DNA of 36,767 nt from a virus. A model generated the notes under the pieces. That model worked only from the letters and a program-made list of their open reading frames with translations. It was not told the DNA's origin and made no database searches. The position numbers and the translations under genes were made by a program. Positions 1-8,461 of this stretch are shown one piece after another (position 1 is the first letter of the stretch; every line of letters begins with the position of its first letter). Location: IMG/VR virus record IMGVR_UViG_3300046313_000104, positions 1-36,767 of that record. One strand, 5' to 3'.

Positions 1-1079
1 CCACCATTACCACTGTAACCACCGGCACCGCCTCCACCCCCGCCGCCAATTGTAGTTACAAAACTAGCTCCGTAACCACCATTGCCGCCGCCAATTGTAC
101 CTCCAAAAGCTCCAGTACCAAAACTACTGCCAGTGCCACCACTATTCATATCACCACCACCAGCATATACTAATGTGTTTGAATTTCTACGTAAAATGGA
201 GTCACCTAAGCTAGCTGTAGCTAATGCTGAAACTGAGCCAAGTATTACTGTAAGGGTTTCGCCGGGGGTAGTTGGTAGCGAGTTTATGTAACGTAAACCA
301 CCGCCGCCTCCGCCATAACGAGCATCCCCACTAACTCCACCATAGTGCCCGGCACCAACTAAAACCGCACTTACGCTAGTTACTCCGGCAGGTACTACCC
401 AGCTATATGTTCCAGAAGAAGTATAAGCAATTTGACCTGCGGGTATAGTTAAATTTACTGGTAAAGTAAAAGTTCTAGGGGAGTCCTGATTTTCTGAATC
501 AATAGCGGTTATTGAAAAGTTATAGGTTGTACTAGAACTTAGCCCAGTTACTGTACCGGATAATAATCCTGTAGAACTTAGCGTAACTCCAGAAGGTAGT
601 GTGCTACCTGAAGTTACACTGTACGTACTGGCTAGCGAAGCTTGTAACTGAATATTGAAGGGTACATCAGCAAAAGCATCTAATAAAGTACTAGCAGTGG
701 TCCATGTTGGCAGATCGCTGTAAGTTACACCGGTTACACTAATTGCTACTCCACCATCGGAGTTAATCAAGTAGACAACATAACTACCGGCTGTTTTAGC
801 TGGTAGCTGTGCATGTACTGTGGTTGAGTTTACTAACGCCACACTAGTGGCAGGCGTACTACTAACTAGTACTTGTACACCTTGAGTAAACCCTGTGCCA
901 GTAATCTTAACATATCCGCCTGTTAGTGCAACAGCAGTATCGTCTAGTACCGTGTAAGTTGCGTCACATACTTCGATTGCTGTAATTTTGGGTCCGCCTA
1001 GTGCAACACTAGAGCTAATTTTTGCTGAAGTTATGGCCGAATCAGCAATACCTTCGGAAGTGACTTGTGTTAATGCCAT
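1..1079 (-). CDS. Tail fibre/adhesin with IPT/TIG, Ig-like and glycine-rich domains (partial, C-terminus off window)
   Basis: The frame starts at ATG 1079, eight bases after AAGGA, and stays open for 359 codons to the window edge, so the C-terminus is missing. From the translation, residues 1-25 are a short leader beginning MALTQVTSEGIADSAI. Residues about 30-120 resemble an IPT/TIG fold (GGYVKITGTGFTQG). Residues about 121-208 look like a putative Ig domain (LPSGVTLSSTGLLSG). From about 211 a glycine-rich fibre domain begins (TYSWVVPAGVTSVS, then GGGGGG tracts). The last module resembles the start of the protein at 6328-7137. It is probably an exposed, receptor-binding part of the virion. 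The leader resembles that of the neighbour at 1134-2117 and the start-site DNA is repeated there. The domain calls are by eye; the receptor is unknown. Confidence 0.8.
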   Translation of the reverse strand, partial: MALTQVTSEGIADSAITSAKISSSVALGGPKITAIEVCDATYTVLDDTAVALTGGYVKITGTGFTQGVQVLVSSTPATSVALVNSTTVHAQLPAKTAGSYVVYLINSDGGVAISVTGVTYSDLPTWTTASTLLDAFADVPFNIQLQASLASTYSVTSGSTLPSGVTLSSTGLLSGTVTGLSSSTTYNFSITAIDSENQDSPRTFTLPVNLTIPAGQIAYTSSGTYSWVVPAGVTSVSAVLVGAGHYGGVSGDARYGGGGGGLRYINSLPTTPGETLTVILGSVSALATASLGDSILRRNSNTLVYAGGGDMNSGGTGSSFGTGAFGGTIGGGNGGYGASFVTTIGGGGGGGAGGYSGNG

Positions 1080-1091
1080 TGTTTATCCTTG
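1068..1091. repeat. 24-bp exact direct repeat, copy 1 (gene-start repeat)
   Basis: These 24 bases recur exactly at 2106-2129. Each copy covers the ribosome binding site, the ATG and the first codons (M-A-L-T) of an adhesin gene. The identity includes non-coding bases, so it points to duplication or recombination between fibre genes and not only to protein constraint. Confidence 0.85.
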
Positions 1092-1133
1092 TAGTTGGTT
1101 AGGTGTATACTGTTAAGTTTAATAACCAACATA

Positions 1134-2117
1134 TCAAGCACCAGTAAAGCGAACATCATCTAAAGACAGCCCCCAAGCACCCGACTTAGATAAGTTCAGT
1201 CTAACGTACTTGTGGGTTGTGGTACCTAGTGCAAATGTTTGACTATATCCATAAGGTTGTGCAGAAGTTACGTTCATGGATGTATTAGGTACATCAGTCC
1301 AAGTAGTTCCATTTGTAGATACTTGTATACTAGTAATGCTAGTAAATGTATCGTCACGGGCTCTTGGGTAAATAGTAACTGCATTTAAGTAGGATATTGG
1401 TGAATTACTAAAGTTGAACGTTAGTGTTCCGGTGGCTGCACCGGAAGTTAGCCAGTAACTACCAAGTGCTGCTGTTGTAGTACCGTTGAATAACCAATCC
1501 ATTTTATAGTTGGCGTTATCGTACGAAGCATCTGAAGATGTTACCACGGTACCGTTTGGAGCAGTGTAAACTGTAGAAGTAGACGAGCCACCCGACAAAC
1601 TTATAGGATTAGCAACAACAAAGTTTAGTGTCTGATACCTTGAAACAAGATGCAGTCCATCAGTAGCAGTGGCTCTAAAAACTGCGCTACCCATAGTTTG
1701 TGGAGTTGCAGTTAGCTGCAGAGAGTATACTCCGTTAGTGTTTGTTACGGACTGTATATTAACCGAGTTAGCTGGGCTAATTGCGTAACCATAAGTAACA
1801 GGAAATCCCTCTGGATCTGTAGCGGCTAAAGTTATGGAGTGCTGTTTTACTGAGGCATCTGTAAAATCTATTAGAGCGCTTGTAGGTGGTTCTGAGGTTA
1901 CCTCAAGGGGGGAGTCCGCACCTGTGTATACTCGTTTCCAAGTACTGTTACTTTGCACATACAATGAATTATTCTGAGAAACATATGCAAGAGTACCGTC
2001 ACTAATACCAGTAGAAGGTAGTGCGGCAGTTGTACTATAAGTCTGAGTACCTGCACCAAGTACTCCACTTAGTGCCGCTGTGTTAATTCCAGACGGAGGT
2101 ATTTTTGTTAATGCCAT
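1134..2117 (-). CDS. Tail fibre/adhesin with cadherin-like and discoidin-like domains
   Basis: This is a complete gene of 327 codons from ATG 2117, with AAGGA upstream. The N-terminus (MALTKIPPSGINTAALSG) resembles the leader of the adhesin at 1-1079. Residues about 60-170 look like a cadherin-type Ig domain (LAATDPEGFPVTYGY, FRATATDGLH), a module common in tail proteins of aquatic T4-like phages. The C-terminal part, about 175-327, resembles an F5/8 type C (discoidin, galactose-binding) jelly roll: YDNANYKMDWLFNG, AVTIYPRARDD, SIQVSTNGTTW. Such domains often bind carbohydrate, so a host-surface glycan receptor is likely but not shown. It starts 3 bases after the stop of the gene at 2121-2489. 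Confidence 0.8.
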   Translation of the reverse strand: MALTKIPPSGINTAALSGVLGAGTQTYSTTAALPSTGISDGTLAYVSQNNSLYVQSNSTWKRVYTGADSPLEVTSEPPTSALIDFTDASVKQHSITLAATDPEGFPVTYGYAISPANSVNIQSVTNTNGVYSLQLTATPQTMGSAVFRATATDGLHLVSRYQTLNFVVANPISLSGGSSTSTVYTAPNGTVVTSSDASYDNANYKMDWLFNGTTTAALGSYWLTSGAATGTLTFNFSNSPISYLNAVTIYPRARDDTFTSITSIQVSTNGTTWTDVPNTSMNVTSAQPYGYSQTFALGTTTHKYVRLNLSKSGAWGLSLDDVRFTGA

Positions 2118-2129
2118 TGTTTATCCTTG
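2106..2129. repeat. 24-bp exact direct repeat, copy 2 (gene-start repeat)
   Basis: This is identical to 1068-1091. In this copy the left-hand gene's ribosome binding site also encodes the last residues (QG, stop) of the gene at 2121-2489, while in copy 1 the same bases are intergenic. That suggests copy 1 derives from an arrangement like this one. Confidence 0.85.
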
Positions 2130-2489
2130 AAGCGGGACTAGTGTCCATGATTGTGTAGGCTCATCCCAAGCGTACACGTTGTTGGTATCAGGTACTGGTA
2201 CTGGAGCTGCCCACTGTAAGGTGTTTTCGTCTAGTGTCCAGCTTGCATAAGGTTTGGGAGCAATAAAAGCATCTTTAACCGAATCATACACAAAACCTGG
2301 GCCAGCATAATTTTTACGAAACTGACCGCTGTAGCTTGTTTGTATCCAAGTTCCGCCTAGTAACTTACGACAAAACTCTTGTCCAAGCGACTCTTGTTCA
2401 ATGCCGTTTTCATCTAGTAGTTCATTGTTATTAACTACTATAACTTGTTGGACTACGTTATTTAGTCCTATTTCTGCAAAATGTGCCAT
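2121..2489 (-). CDS. Conserved tail-fibre-associated protein (122 aa)
   Basis: The start is ATG 2489, with AAGG about eight bases upstream. The sequence pattern (MAHFAEIGLNNVVQQVIVV near the N-terminus, then TWIQTSYSGQFRKNYAG, GFVYDSVKDAFIAPKPY, SWTLDENTLQW) is one I recognise from small conserved proteins beside tail-fibre genes of T4-like cyanophages and related aquatic phages. Its exact role is not known to me. The W-x-L and W-x-P repeats near the C-terminus suggest a small beta-rich structural or fibre-attachment protein. It lies 9 bases after the glycine-rich gene and 3 bases before the discoidin-like gene, so it belongs to the fibre operon. There is no signal peptide or membrane segment. 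Confidence 0.8.
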   Translation of the reverse strand: MAHFAEIGLNNVVQQVIVVNNNELLDENGIEQESLGQEFCRKLLGGTWIQTSYSGQFRKNYAGPGFVYDSVKDAFIAPKPYASWTLDENTLQWAAPVPVPDTNNVYAWDEPTQSWTLVPLQG

Positions 2490-2498
2490 TATACAACC

Positions 2499-3383
2499 TT
2501 AAAACGTAATAGAGCCGGAACCGGTAAACATATATATGTTGTATACACCATCTTGGTATACTCCAGGAGACCCTGTTGTTGCACTTGCCAAAGCCATAGT
2601 ACTAAGTACTAAAACTCCGGAACCTCCAGCACCGCCTGTTCCAAAAGGAACACCTCCCCAGAAACCACCACCACCTCCACCACCGCCGGTATTAACTGTG
2701 CCAGGGAATCCATGGGATGGGCTTGGTTGCGGACTGCCGTTTCCTCCGCCACCATTACCACCGCTGCCACCATTATACGCGCCATTCCAAGCACCTCCCC
2801 CGCCCCCGCCAGCATAGTAATTAGGGTATCCTAAAATACTAGAAGCCAGCCCAACGCCGCCTTCACCGAGAGCTCCACCGGCACCACCGGCTCCACCGCC
2901 GCCACCTACTCGGCTACCTGCTGGAGTACCCCCAGCGTAACCTTGACCTGCAGTACCTAAACCGCCGGGTTGAGCTTGTGAGGACCCACCTCCAGAGCCG
3001 CCTGTGCCGCCCACATAGTAAGGGTCATAAGATCCACCAACACCACCACCTAGTGCAGTTAATCCATTAAACAAAGAGTCGCCTCCATTTGTTCCGGTCA
3101 AGTAGTAGTTAGGAGAACCAGAACCTCCGGCCCCAATTGTAACTGTGTAGCTGTTACTTGGAGTTACTTCTAGTACTCCTTGTAGTACGCCTCCACCGCC
3201 TCCACCACCGCCTAGCGAACCACCGCCACCGCCACCGCCTACTATCAAATAAAGTACTGGAGTACTCATAGTAGGCCACAAGGCTTTATTTAAGTGCTGT
3301 TCACTAAGTGACCATATACCAGAAGTAGTTGTAGGAGATATTGAGGACAGCGTCCCTTTGCGACCACCATTTGTTCTACTCAT
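2499..3383 (-). CDS. Glycine-rich tail fibre adhesin (294 aa)
   Basis: I chose ATG 3383 because it follows GAGGAG at 8 bases and overlaps the upstream stop as TAATG. An upstream TTG in the same frame has no such site. The N-terminus (residues about 1-50, including SGIWSLSEQHLNKALWP) is a short attachment-like segment common to phage glycine-rich tail proteins. From about residue 50 to 265 the protein is dominated by Gly-Gly runs with short Ser/Tyr/Asn interruptions, as in glycine-rich phage adhesins that pack as polyglycine-II helices. The C-terminus (VYNIYMFTGSGSITF) looks like a closing beta strand motif. Probable role: exposed host-recognition tip. The receptor is unknown. Confidence 0.8.
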   Translation of the reverse strand: MSRTNGGRKGTLSSISPTTTSGIWSLSEQHLNKALWPTMSTPVLYLIVGGGGGGGSLGGGGGGGGVLQGVLEVTPSNSYTVTIGAGGSGSPNYYLTGTNGGDSLFNGLTALGGGVGGSYDPYYVGGTGGSGGGSSQAQPGGLGTAGQGYAGGTPAGSRVGGGGGAGGAGGALGEGGVGLASSILGYPNYYAGGGGGGAWNGAYNGGSGGNGGGGNGSPQPSPSHGFPGTVNTGGGGGGGGFWGGVPFGTGGAGGSGVLVLSTMALASATTGSPGVYQDGVYNIYMFTGSGSITF

Positions 3384-3736
3384 TAACTGATCTCCTCGTA
3401 AGAGCAAACTGCTTGTAATTTAGAATCACTACCTGCAGTTAAGCGAAGTGCATCATCTTCTTGTAAGTAGATAGCCTTGCTGATAACATCCAGAGTAGCC
3501 CCTGTGGGCACCACTACTGTCTTAGTAATGTGATACGCAGTACCTGCCCTGAAAATGTCAACAGTTATTTCCTCGTTGGAAGTCGCATCAATGTTGCTGA
3601 TGTATAGCGCATTGACTTTGATTACTTTGTTACTATTTGCAGCATTAGTCACAATTGCGGTTGCGGTAGTTGTAACTGATTGTACGGCAGTTTTACCATA
3701 AATCTCGGATACATTTACTATATTTGGGTTTGCCAT
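3383..3736 (-). CDS. Small conserved structural protein of the fibre cassette (117 aa)
   Basis: The start at ATG 3736 follows GGAGGA at about 4-5 bases. A further upstream TTG is rejected because it lies inside the preceding gene. The N-terminus MANPNIVNVSEIYGKTA and the pattern of alternating hydrophobic residues (VIKVNALYISNID, EITVDIFRAG, AIYLQEDDALRLTAG) suggest a small beta-sandwich. Proteins of this type sit next to fibre genes in aquatic T4-like phages; I know no proven function for them. It starts one base after the collagen-like gene stops and its stop overlaps the next start by one base, so the genes are translationally linked. Confidence 0.75.
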   Translation of the reverse strand: MANPNIVNVSEIYGKTAVQSVTTTATAIVTNAANSNKVIKVNALYISNIDATSNEEITVDIFRAGTAYHITKTVVVPTGATLDVISKAIYLQEDDALRLTAGSDSKLQAVCSYEEIS

Positions 3737-3737
3737 A

Positions 3738-6311
3738 TTATCCTCCAAAGACAATAGACATTGCTATTGCTTTTCCTGTTGTTGTTCCACCTGCTGCTAC
3801 AAATCCTGATAGTTCACGAACTTGAATAGCTACACTTAAAGCGGGCGCTGTTGCAAATGTTAGTACAGTACCACTTACTGTGTAATCTACTGCGGGTACT
3901 TGTAGTATACCGTTTTCTAGTACCAATAAACTTGTTTCGTTACTGCCTGAGCTAACTTCAAAGTCAGTTTGAGTTCCTGTGCCCACATAACTGCGGACTA
4001 CAAAACTGCCGGTGCTAGGGCTACCGCCACCACTGCTAGCAACACTACCTGGCTTCCATTTACTGGTAGCTGTGTCGTATACCAGTGCTTGTCCGGTTGT
4101 AGGTGCAACGGTTAAGTCAACGTCAGTTAGGTCACTTACGGCGCTGGCGCCGCTGCCTGCGGGTCCTGTAAGACCAGTTAAGCCTTGAGGTCCTTGAGGG
4201 CCTTCAACACCTTGTACACCCTGAATGCCCTGTAAGCCTTGTGGGCCTGTGGCACCAGTGTCACCTGTATCGCCTTTTAAACCCTGTGAGCCTGTTGGAC
4301 CTGTTGGGCCCTGAATACCTTGTGGACCTTGTGCACCTGTTAAGCCAGTATCGCCAGTTAAACCCTGAGGTCCTGTGGCACCTTGTGGGCCTGTTAAACC
4401 TTGTGGACCCGTTAAACCTGTTGGACCTTGAGCACCGGTGGCACCTTGTGGCCCTGTTAAGCCTTGTGGACCGGTTGGGCCTGTGTCGCCAGGTAAGCCT
4501 TGCAGACCTTGAACTCCCTGAGCACCTTGTGGCCCTGTTAAGCCTGTATCGCCTGTGAGTCCTTGAATACCCTGTGGACCTTGTGGGCCTGTATCGCCTG
4601 TGATACCCTGCAGACCTTGCGGACCTTGAACTCCCACAACCTCAGATAGGGCTATAGTTGTTACTTCTATTTTTGAACCAACGGCTGGAGGTGCTGAAAA
4701 TGTAACGACGCCATTATTAACAAGGTAAGCTTCACGTAGTTGACTGATACCACCGATGTTTACAAAAGTCTGCGCTTCGCTGGTTGGAACAGTGGACAGT
4801 GTAAAATTAACTGTGGAACCGTTACCAACAAATGTGTCTATGGTAATACCTGCTGCAGCACCTTCACCAGCGGCTACATTACCGGGCTTCCATGTACTGG
4901 TTGATGTATCGTATACCAGTGCTTGTCCGGTTGTAGGCGTTACACTTAAATCAACATCTGTTAAGTCCGTTAGTGTGCTAACACCTACACCGGACTCACC
5001 TTGAATACCTTGCAAGCCTTGTGGACCAGTGGCTCCTTGAGAACCTGTATCGCCTGTTAAGCCTTGAGGGCCTGTATCTCCGGTATCGCCTTTGAGACCT
5101 TGCGCGCCTGCGATACCTTGAATACCCTGAGGGCCTTGGGCACCAGTTAAACCGGTTAATCCTTGTGGGCCTGTATCGCCTTGAGGGCCTGTTAAGCCTT
5201 GAATACCTTGTAAACCCTGTGTGCCTTGAGCACCTTGTGGGCCAGTGTCACCTTGAGGGCCTGTTAGTCCCTGTGGTCCGGTTAAGCCTGTGTCACCTTG
5301 AGGTCCAGTAGCTCCCTGAGGGCCTTCTGGACCAGTTAAACCTGTTGAGCCTGTGGCACCTGTTGGCCCTTGTGGACCTTCTACACCTTGAGTGCCTTGA
5401 ATACCTTGAATACCTTGTGGACCTGTAAGTCCTGTGTCGCCAGTTAAACCCTGTGGGCCAGTTAGGCCTTGAGCGCCTGTGTCACCTTGTGGTCCTGCGA
5501 GTCCTTGAAGTCCTTGAGGGCCCTGTGGCCCAGTATCGCCTGTTAGTCCCTGCACACCTTGTAAGCCCTGCGGACCTTGAGCACCGGTGGTGCCTGTGGC
5601 ACCTTGAGGACCTGTTACACCCTGAGCACCACTTAAATCACTGGTATAAGTGTATGCTGTGCCGTTCCATAAGTACAGCTTACTGTTATCAGGATCATCT
5701 ACGCTGGTTGTATTAATAACGGCAAACTCGCCCATTAAAATATTTGCGGGCGCAGTGTCAGCTAGTAAATCTGCTACGCTAGCATAAGTTTTGGCAATCT
5801 TGAAGCCGGAACCTGTTAGACCCTGCGGACCTTGCGCACCCTGCGCACCCGTGGCTCCAGTAGCTCCAGCAACACCTTGAACGCCTTGTGGACCTTGAGC
5901 CCCTGTTGCGCCTTGAGCACCTGTGAGACCTTGAGGGCCTTGAGGGCCCTCAACGCCTTGCACACCTTGTGTGCCTTGTGCACCAGTAGCACCAGTGGCA
6001 CCTTGTGGTCCTGTTAAACCTTGTGGACCTGTTGGCCCTTGAGGGCCTTGTGGTCCGGCTGGTCCAGTTAGACCTGTTTCACCTTGTAGTAGTGTAGGCT
6101 TATTTGTTAAATCTGTGTAACTACCGCTAAAAGGTGTAATCCAGCTTAATCCACCTAATGCATTTTTTACTACGTTTTGACCAGGAGTACCATCAGAGAA
6201 AACTAAGTTACTTATAGAGCCTAGCTGACTTAAACCTGTAACTGTAATACTACCAAAAGTATATTCTGCCGTTTGGTCTAAACTGTACGGCTTTAATTTT
6301 AATATGTTCAT
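3738..6311 (-). CDS. Collagen-like tail fibre protein (857 aa)
   Basis: The start is ATG 6311, with AAAGG upstream. Residues about 1-75 form a non-collagen N-terminus ending in the fibre motif [14 protein letters not shown]. Three Gly-X-Y arrays follow, about residues 76-167, 227-443 and 559-721. They are rich in GPQG, GLTG, GDTG and GVQG, which would form collagen-type triple helices. Between arrays lie small domains: [20 protein letters not shown] occurs near 450 and a near copy near 735, each followed by a related beta domain ([16 protein letters not shown] and [13 protein letters not shown]) also seen in the protein at 7150-8424. The product should be a long trimeric shaft with hinges. 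The coding DNA is highly repetitive and prone to length change. Confidence 0.88.
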   Translation of the reverse strand: MNILKLKPYSLDQTAEYTFGSITVTGLSQLGSISNLVFSDGTPGQNVVKNALGGLSWITPFSGSYTDLTNKPTLLQGETGLTGPAGPQGPQGPTGPQGLTGPQGATGATGAQGTQGVQGVEGPQGPQGLTGAQGATGAQGPQGVQGVAGATGATGAQGAQGPQGLTGSGFKIAKTYASVADLLADTAPANILMGEFAVINTTSVDDPDNSKLYLWNGTAYTYTSDLSGAQGVTGPQGATGTTGAQGPQGLQGVQGLTGDTGPQGPQGLQGLAGPQGDTGAQGLTGPQGLTGDTGLTGPQGIQGIQGTQGVEGPQGPTGATGSTGLTGPEGPQGATGPQGDTGLTGPQGLTGPQGDTGPQGAQGTQGLQGIQGLTGPQGDTGPQGLTGLTGAQGPQGIQGIAGAQGLKGDTGDTGPQGLTGDTGSQGATGPQGLQGIQGESGVGVSTLTDLTDVDLSVTPTTGQALVYDTSTSTWKPGNVAAGEGAAAGITIDTFVGNGSTVNFTLSTVPTSEAQTFVNIGGISQLREAYLVNNGVVTFSAPPAVGSKIEVTTIALSEVVGVQGPQGLQGITGDTGPQGPQGIQGLTGDTGLTGPQGAQGVQGLQGLPGDTGPTGPQGLTGPQGATGAQGPTGLTGPQGLTGPQGATGPQGLTGDTGLTGAQGPQGIQGPTGPTGSQGLKGDTGDTGATGPQGLQGIQGVQGVEGPQGPQGLTGLTGPAGSGASAVSDLTDVDLTVAPTTGQALVYDTATSKWKPGSVASSGGGSPSTGSFVVRSYVGTGTQTDFEVSSGSNETSLLVLENGILQVPAVDYTVSGTVLTFATAPALSVAIQVRELSGFVAAGGTTTGKAIAMSIVFGG
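4150..4636 (-). repeat. Collagen-like coding repeats, array 3
   Basis: Nine-base periodicity from Gly-X-Y codons, coding for repeated G-P-Q, G-L-T and G-D-T triplets. It is the most C-terminal of the three arrays in the fibre gene. Confidence 0.85.
4985..5632 (-). repeat. Collagen-like coding repeats, array 2 (longest)
   Basis: About 215 residues of uninterrupted Gly-X-Y coding, the longest array. Many sub-blocks (GPQGLTG, GLQGIQG, GDTG) recur nearly verbatim in the DNA, which would favour slippage or recombination. Confidence 0.85.
5810..6085 (-). repeat. Collagen-like coding repeats, array 1
   Basis: About 90 residues of Gly-X-Y triplets with more Ala than the other arrays (GATGAQG and similar). 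It begins right after the DLTNKPTLL motif and ends at the [15 protein letters not shown] segment. Confidence 0.85.
6097..6131. repeat. 35-bp near-identical repeat, copy 1
   Basis: This matches 7592-7626 at 33 of 35 positions. Both copies encode the fibre motif [11 protein letters not shown], in two different genes. It could serve as a homology block for exchange of fibre modules. Confidence 0.8.
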
Positions 6312-6327
6312 TTATTTACCTTTAGTA

Positions 6328-7137
6328 TTACGAAACATTGGTAGACGGAAAAGCTCTACCAGTACCCCATATTATTCGTACAGCACCGCCGGTAGGGCTA
6401 GAACTGCCATTAGCTCCACGACCGAAACTACCAATGTATCCCACGGAACCATCACCACCTGCTTGACCTGTGGATGTTGTGCCACCAAGACCACTAGTAC
6501 CTTCTCCTTGGATACCTACGCCACCACCCGGCTGTGCTGCAATCCTGCCACCAGTACCACCGCCAGCTGCACCGCCGGTTCCATTTACACCAGAAGCACT
6601 ACTAGTACCCCCAACTCCTGAGTATCCCCAGCCACCTGCACCACCTGCACCACCACCAGTTTTAGCAGTACCTGTAGAAGTACCTCCTAGACTACCCAAT
6701 CGCTTGCTAGAGTCATATGTACTGCTTAAAACGACTTGACCACCTCTGCCTCCAGCACCCGAATATCCGCCAGCACCACCACCTCCACCTGCTATACCTT
6801 CAGTTTGAACTGAAGATGCTTGGCCTCCGCCAGCAGATAAAAATGCAGGATAGTTGAAGTAAGACTCACCGCCACCAGCACCTAATGTAGCACCTGCGGT
6901 ACCTACCTGTACTGTGTAGTATTGTCCAGGCACAACAGTTATGTTATTGCCGTAAGCCAAGCCACCGCCACCGCCACCGGAAGCATTAGCACCTCTAGCA
7001 CCCCCACCAACACAGACTACAGATACCTTTGTTACACCTGCAGGTGCTTGCCACTGATAGGTACCTGGAAAACTTTGGTAATACTGGCCTGCAGGTATTA
7101 CTGTAGCTATCTTATGAGTTGTATTTGCACTAAACAT
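6328..7137 (-). CDS. Glycine-rich tail fibre adhesin (269 aa)
   Basis: The start at ATG 7137 follows GGAG at 7 bases; a TTG two codons upstream is not needed. Residues about 10-60 hold the beta module YQWQAPAGVTKVSVVCVGGG, closely matching the last module of the adhesin at 1-1079. Residues about 50-250 are glycine-rich with GGGGGG and GGAGG tracts. The C-terminus GGAVRIIWGTGRAFPSTNVS is a motif I recognise from glycine-rich structural proteins of T4-like cyanophages. It is likely a host-binding tip or part of a fibre. It lies between the KRS-type fibre and the collagen-like fibre in one operon, with a 12-base gap on its left-hand gene's upstream side. Confidence 0.82.
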   Translation of the reverse strand: MFSANTTHKIATVIPAGQYYQSFPGTYQWQAPAGVTKVSVVCVGGGARGANASGGGGGGLAYGNNITVVPGQYYTVQVGTAGATLGAGGGESYFNYPAFLSAGGGQASSVQTEGIAGGGGGAGGYSGAGGRGGQVVLSSTYDSSKRLGSLGGTSTGTAKTGGGAGGAGGWGYSGVGGTSSASGVNGTGGAAGGGTGGRIAAQPGGGVGIQGEGTSGLGGTTSTGQAGGDGSVGYIGSFGRGANGSSSPTGGAVRIIWGTGRAFPSTNVS

Positions 7138-7149
7138 TAACAAACTCCG

Positions 7150-8424
7150 TTAAACATAATTTTGACCAGCAACACTACCCATCCAAACAGTACCGTCAGC
7201 ACTAAATACAAGTTTATCTCGTTTATTAGCGGTTGCGGTAATAGTTGGTGTAGTACCATCTGGCCAAATAGTGGTAGCAGGGAATTGTACTGTTCTGCTA
7301 CCAGTAGCATCTTGTTTTAGTACTAGTACAAAACTTTTGCCTGCTGTTGGGGTAGGGAACGTAAATACACAATTACCTGTTAAGGTAAGGAACTGTAGTG
7401 TACCATTAGCTAGATCAACTGTATATGCAGTACCGGTATTAGCTACTGTGCTTTCTTCGGTATAACCATTAATTATGGTTGGATTGTCTAAGGTTTTATT
7501 TGTTAAGGTTTGCGTTTCAGTAGTGCCTACTACAACTGAGGGTAGTGTTGGAGTATTAGTTAAATCTAAGTAACTACCACTAAAAAGAACTGGCTTATTT
7601 GTTAAGTCTGTGTAACTTCCGCTAAAGCTAGAGGCACTGATAACACCGTTGGTAATAGTAATGCCGCTACCAATTTTAACTCCGCCCAGTACTGTTGCTG
7701 ATGCTGTTGGTAGTGTATAAGAGCCTGCTACTACACTAATAACTCCATTAGTAATAGTAATACCGCTACCAATTTTAACTCCGCCCAGTACTGTTGCGGA
7801 TGCTGTAGGTAGGCTATAAGCAGCAGGAATAGCTGGAGTATCTGTTAAGTCTAAATAGCTGCCACTAAATGTATCGGCGCTAATAACCCCGTTTACATCT
7901 ATTGCTACCCCTGTACCTGCTTTAACCCCGCCCAAAACACTAGAGCTAGCAACTGGTAGTGTGTATTCACTGGGAATTACTGGCTTGTTTGTTAAGTCGT
8001 TATAACTTATAGGATCGTTAGGTTGTGCAGAAAATAAGGTAATCTCTACAATAGCTCCATTTTCTGGAGCATTTTCAAATATTAAGCTAGACCCGCTTAT
8101 AGCATAACTGCTACGAGGTTGGAACACACCCTGGATGTTTACTAAGCTATAGTTAGTACTTAATCCAGGGTTAGTTAATGTAAATGTGGTTTGTGTTCCG
8201 TTGCCTGTAAAAGTGTCAACAGTTAGTCCTGTATAGGAATATACTACAACACTTTCACCGCCTTGTCCAGCACCCGCTGAAAAATAGTCTACCGTATTTG
8301 CTGACGTTTTATAGTAAATTCTACCGTCAGCGTAGTTGAGAGCCAACTCTCCGTATGCTAAATCTAATGTGGTAGGCACTTTATTGCCGACACTAGATCT
8401 TTTTAAAATAACTTTATTAGACAT
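7150..8424 (-). CDS. Tail fibre protein, KRS-type N-terminus (424 aa)
   Basis: The start is ATG 8424, after AGGA. The N-terminus (VILKRSSVGNKVPTTLDL, then YGELALNYADGRIYYK) is the K-R-S ... GELA pattern typical of fibre proteins in many phages, probably the attachment end. Residues about 68-133 form the beta domain TVDTFTGNGTQTTFTL, shared with the collagen-like fibre. Residues about 150-290 hold repeated modules with TLPTASATVLGGVKIGSG and SYLDLTNTP motifs. The tail (TQTLTNKTLDNPTI, then a beta-rich domain ending VWMGSVAGQNYV) resembles common phage fibre C-terminal domains. Role: fibre shaft or distal receptor-binding part. Confidence 0.85.
   Translation of the reverse strand: MSNKVILKRSSVGNKVPTTLDLAYGELALNYADGRIYYKTSANTVDYFSAGAGQGGESVVVYSYTGLTVDTFTGNGTQTTFTLTNPGLSTNYSLVNIQGVFQPRSSYAISGSSLIFENAPENGAIVEITLFSAQPNDPISYNDLTNKPVIPSEYTLPVASSSVLGGVKAGTGVAIDVNGVISADTFSGSYLDLTDTPAIPAAYSLPTASATVLGGVKIGSGITITNGVISVVAGSYTLPTASATVLGGVKIGSGITITNGVISASSFSGSYTDLTNKPVLFSGSYLDLTNTPTLPSVVVGTTETQTLTNKTLDNPTIINGYTEESTVANTGTAYTVDLANGTLQFLTLTGNCVFTFPTPTAGKSFVLVLKQDATGSRTVQFPATTIWPDGTTPTITATANKRDKLVFSADGTVWMGSVAGQNYV
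7592..7626. repeat. 35-bp near-identical repeat, copy 2
   Basis: Partner of 6097-6131, with two mismatches. A looser third version lies near 7982-8008 in the same gene. Confidence 0.8.
7640..7818 (-). repeat. Tandem 99-bp coding repeat (two units)
   Basis: The block with the core caattttaac at 7671 recurs exactly 99 bases away at 7770, and flanking bases match with a few differences. It encodes two copies of a 33-residue unit containing TASATVLGGVKIGSGITITN. The high DNA identity suggests a recent tandem duplication. Confidence 0.85.
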
Positions 8425-8461
8425 ATTTTCCTAAGAAGGTTTTAGAATTAGTAATAACTAA

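Noticed and set aside
2536-2817. Plus-strand proline-rich frame of 93 codons
   Set aside because: It is the antisense shadow of glycine codons (GGN read as CCN) in the minus-strand adhesin gene and has no ribosome site. The same applies to similar frames at 82-291 and 6470-6739.
4150-6085. Regular repeats that might be a CRISPR array or minisatellite
   Set aside because: The 9-base period codes for Gly-X-Y in an open frame with no unique spacers of constant length.
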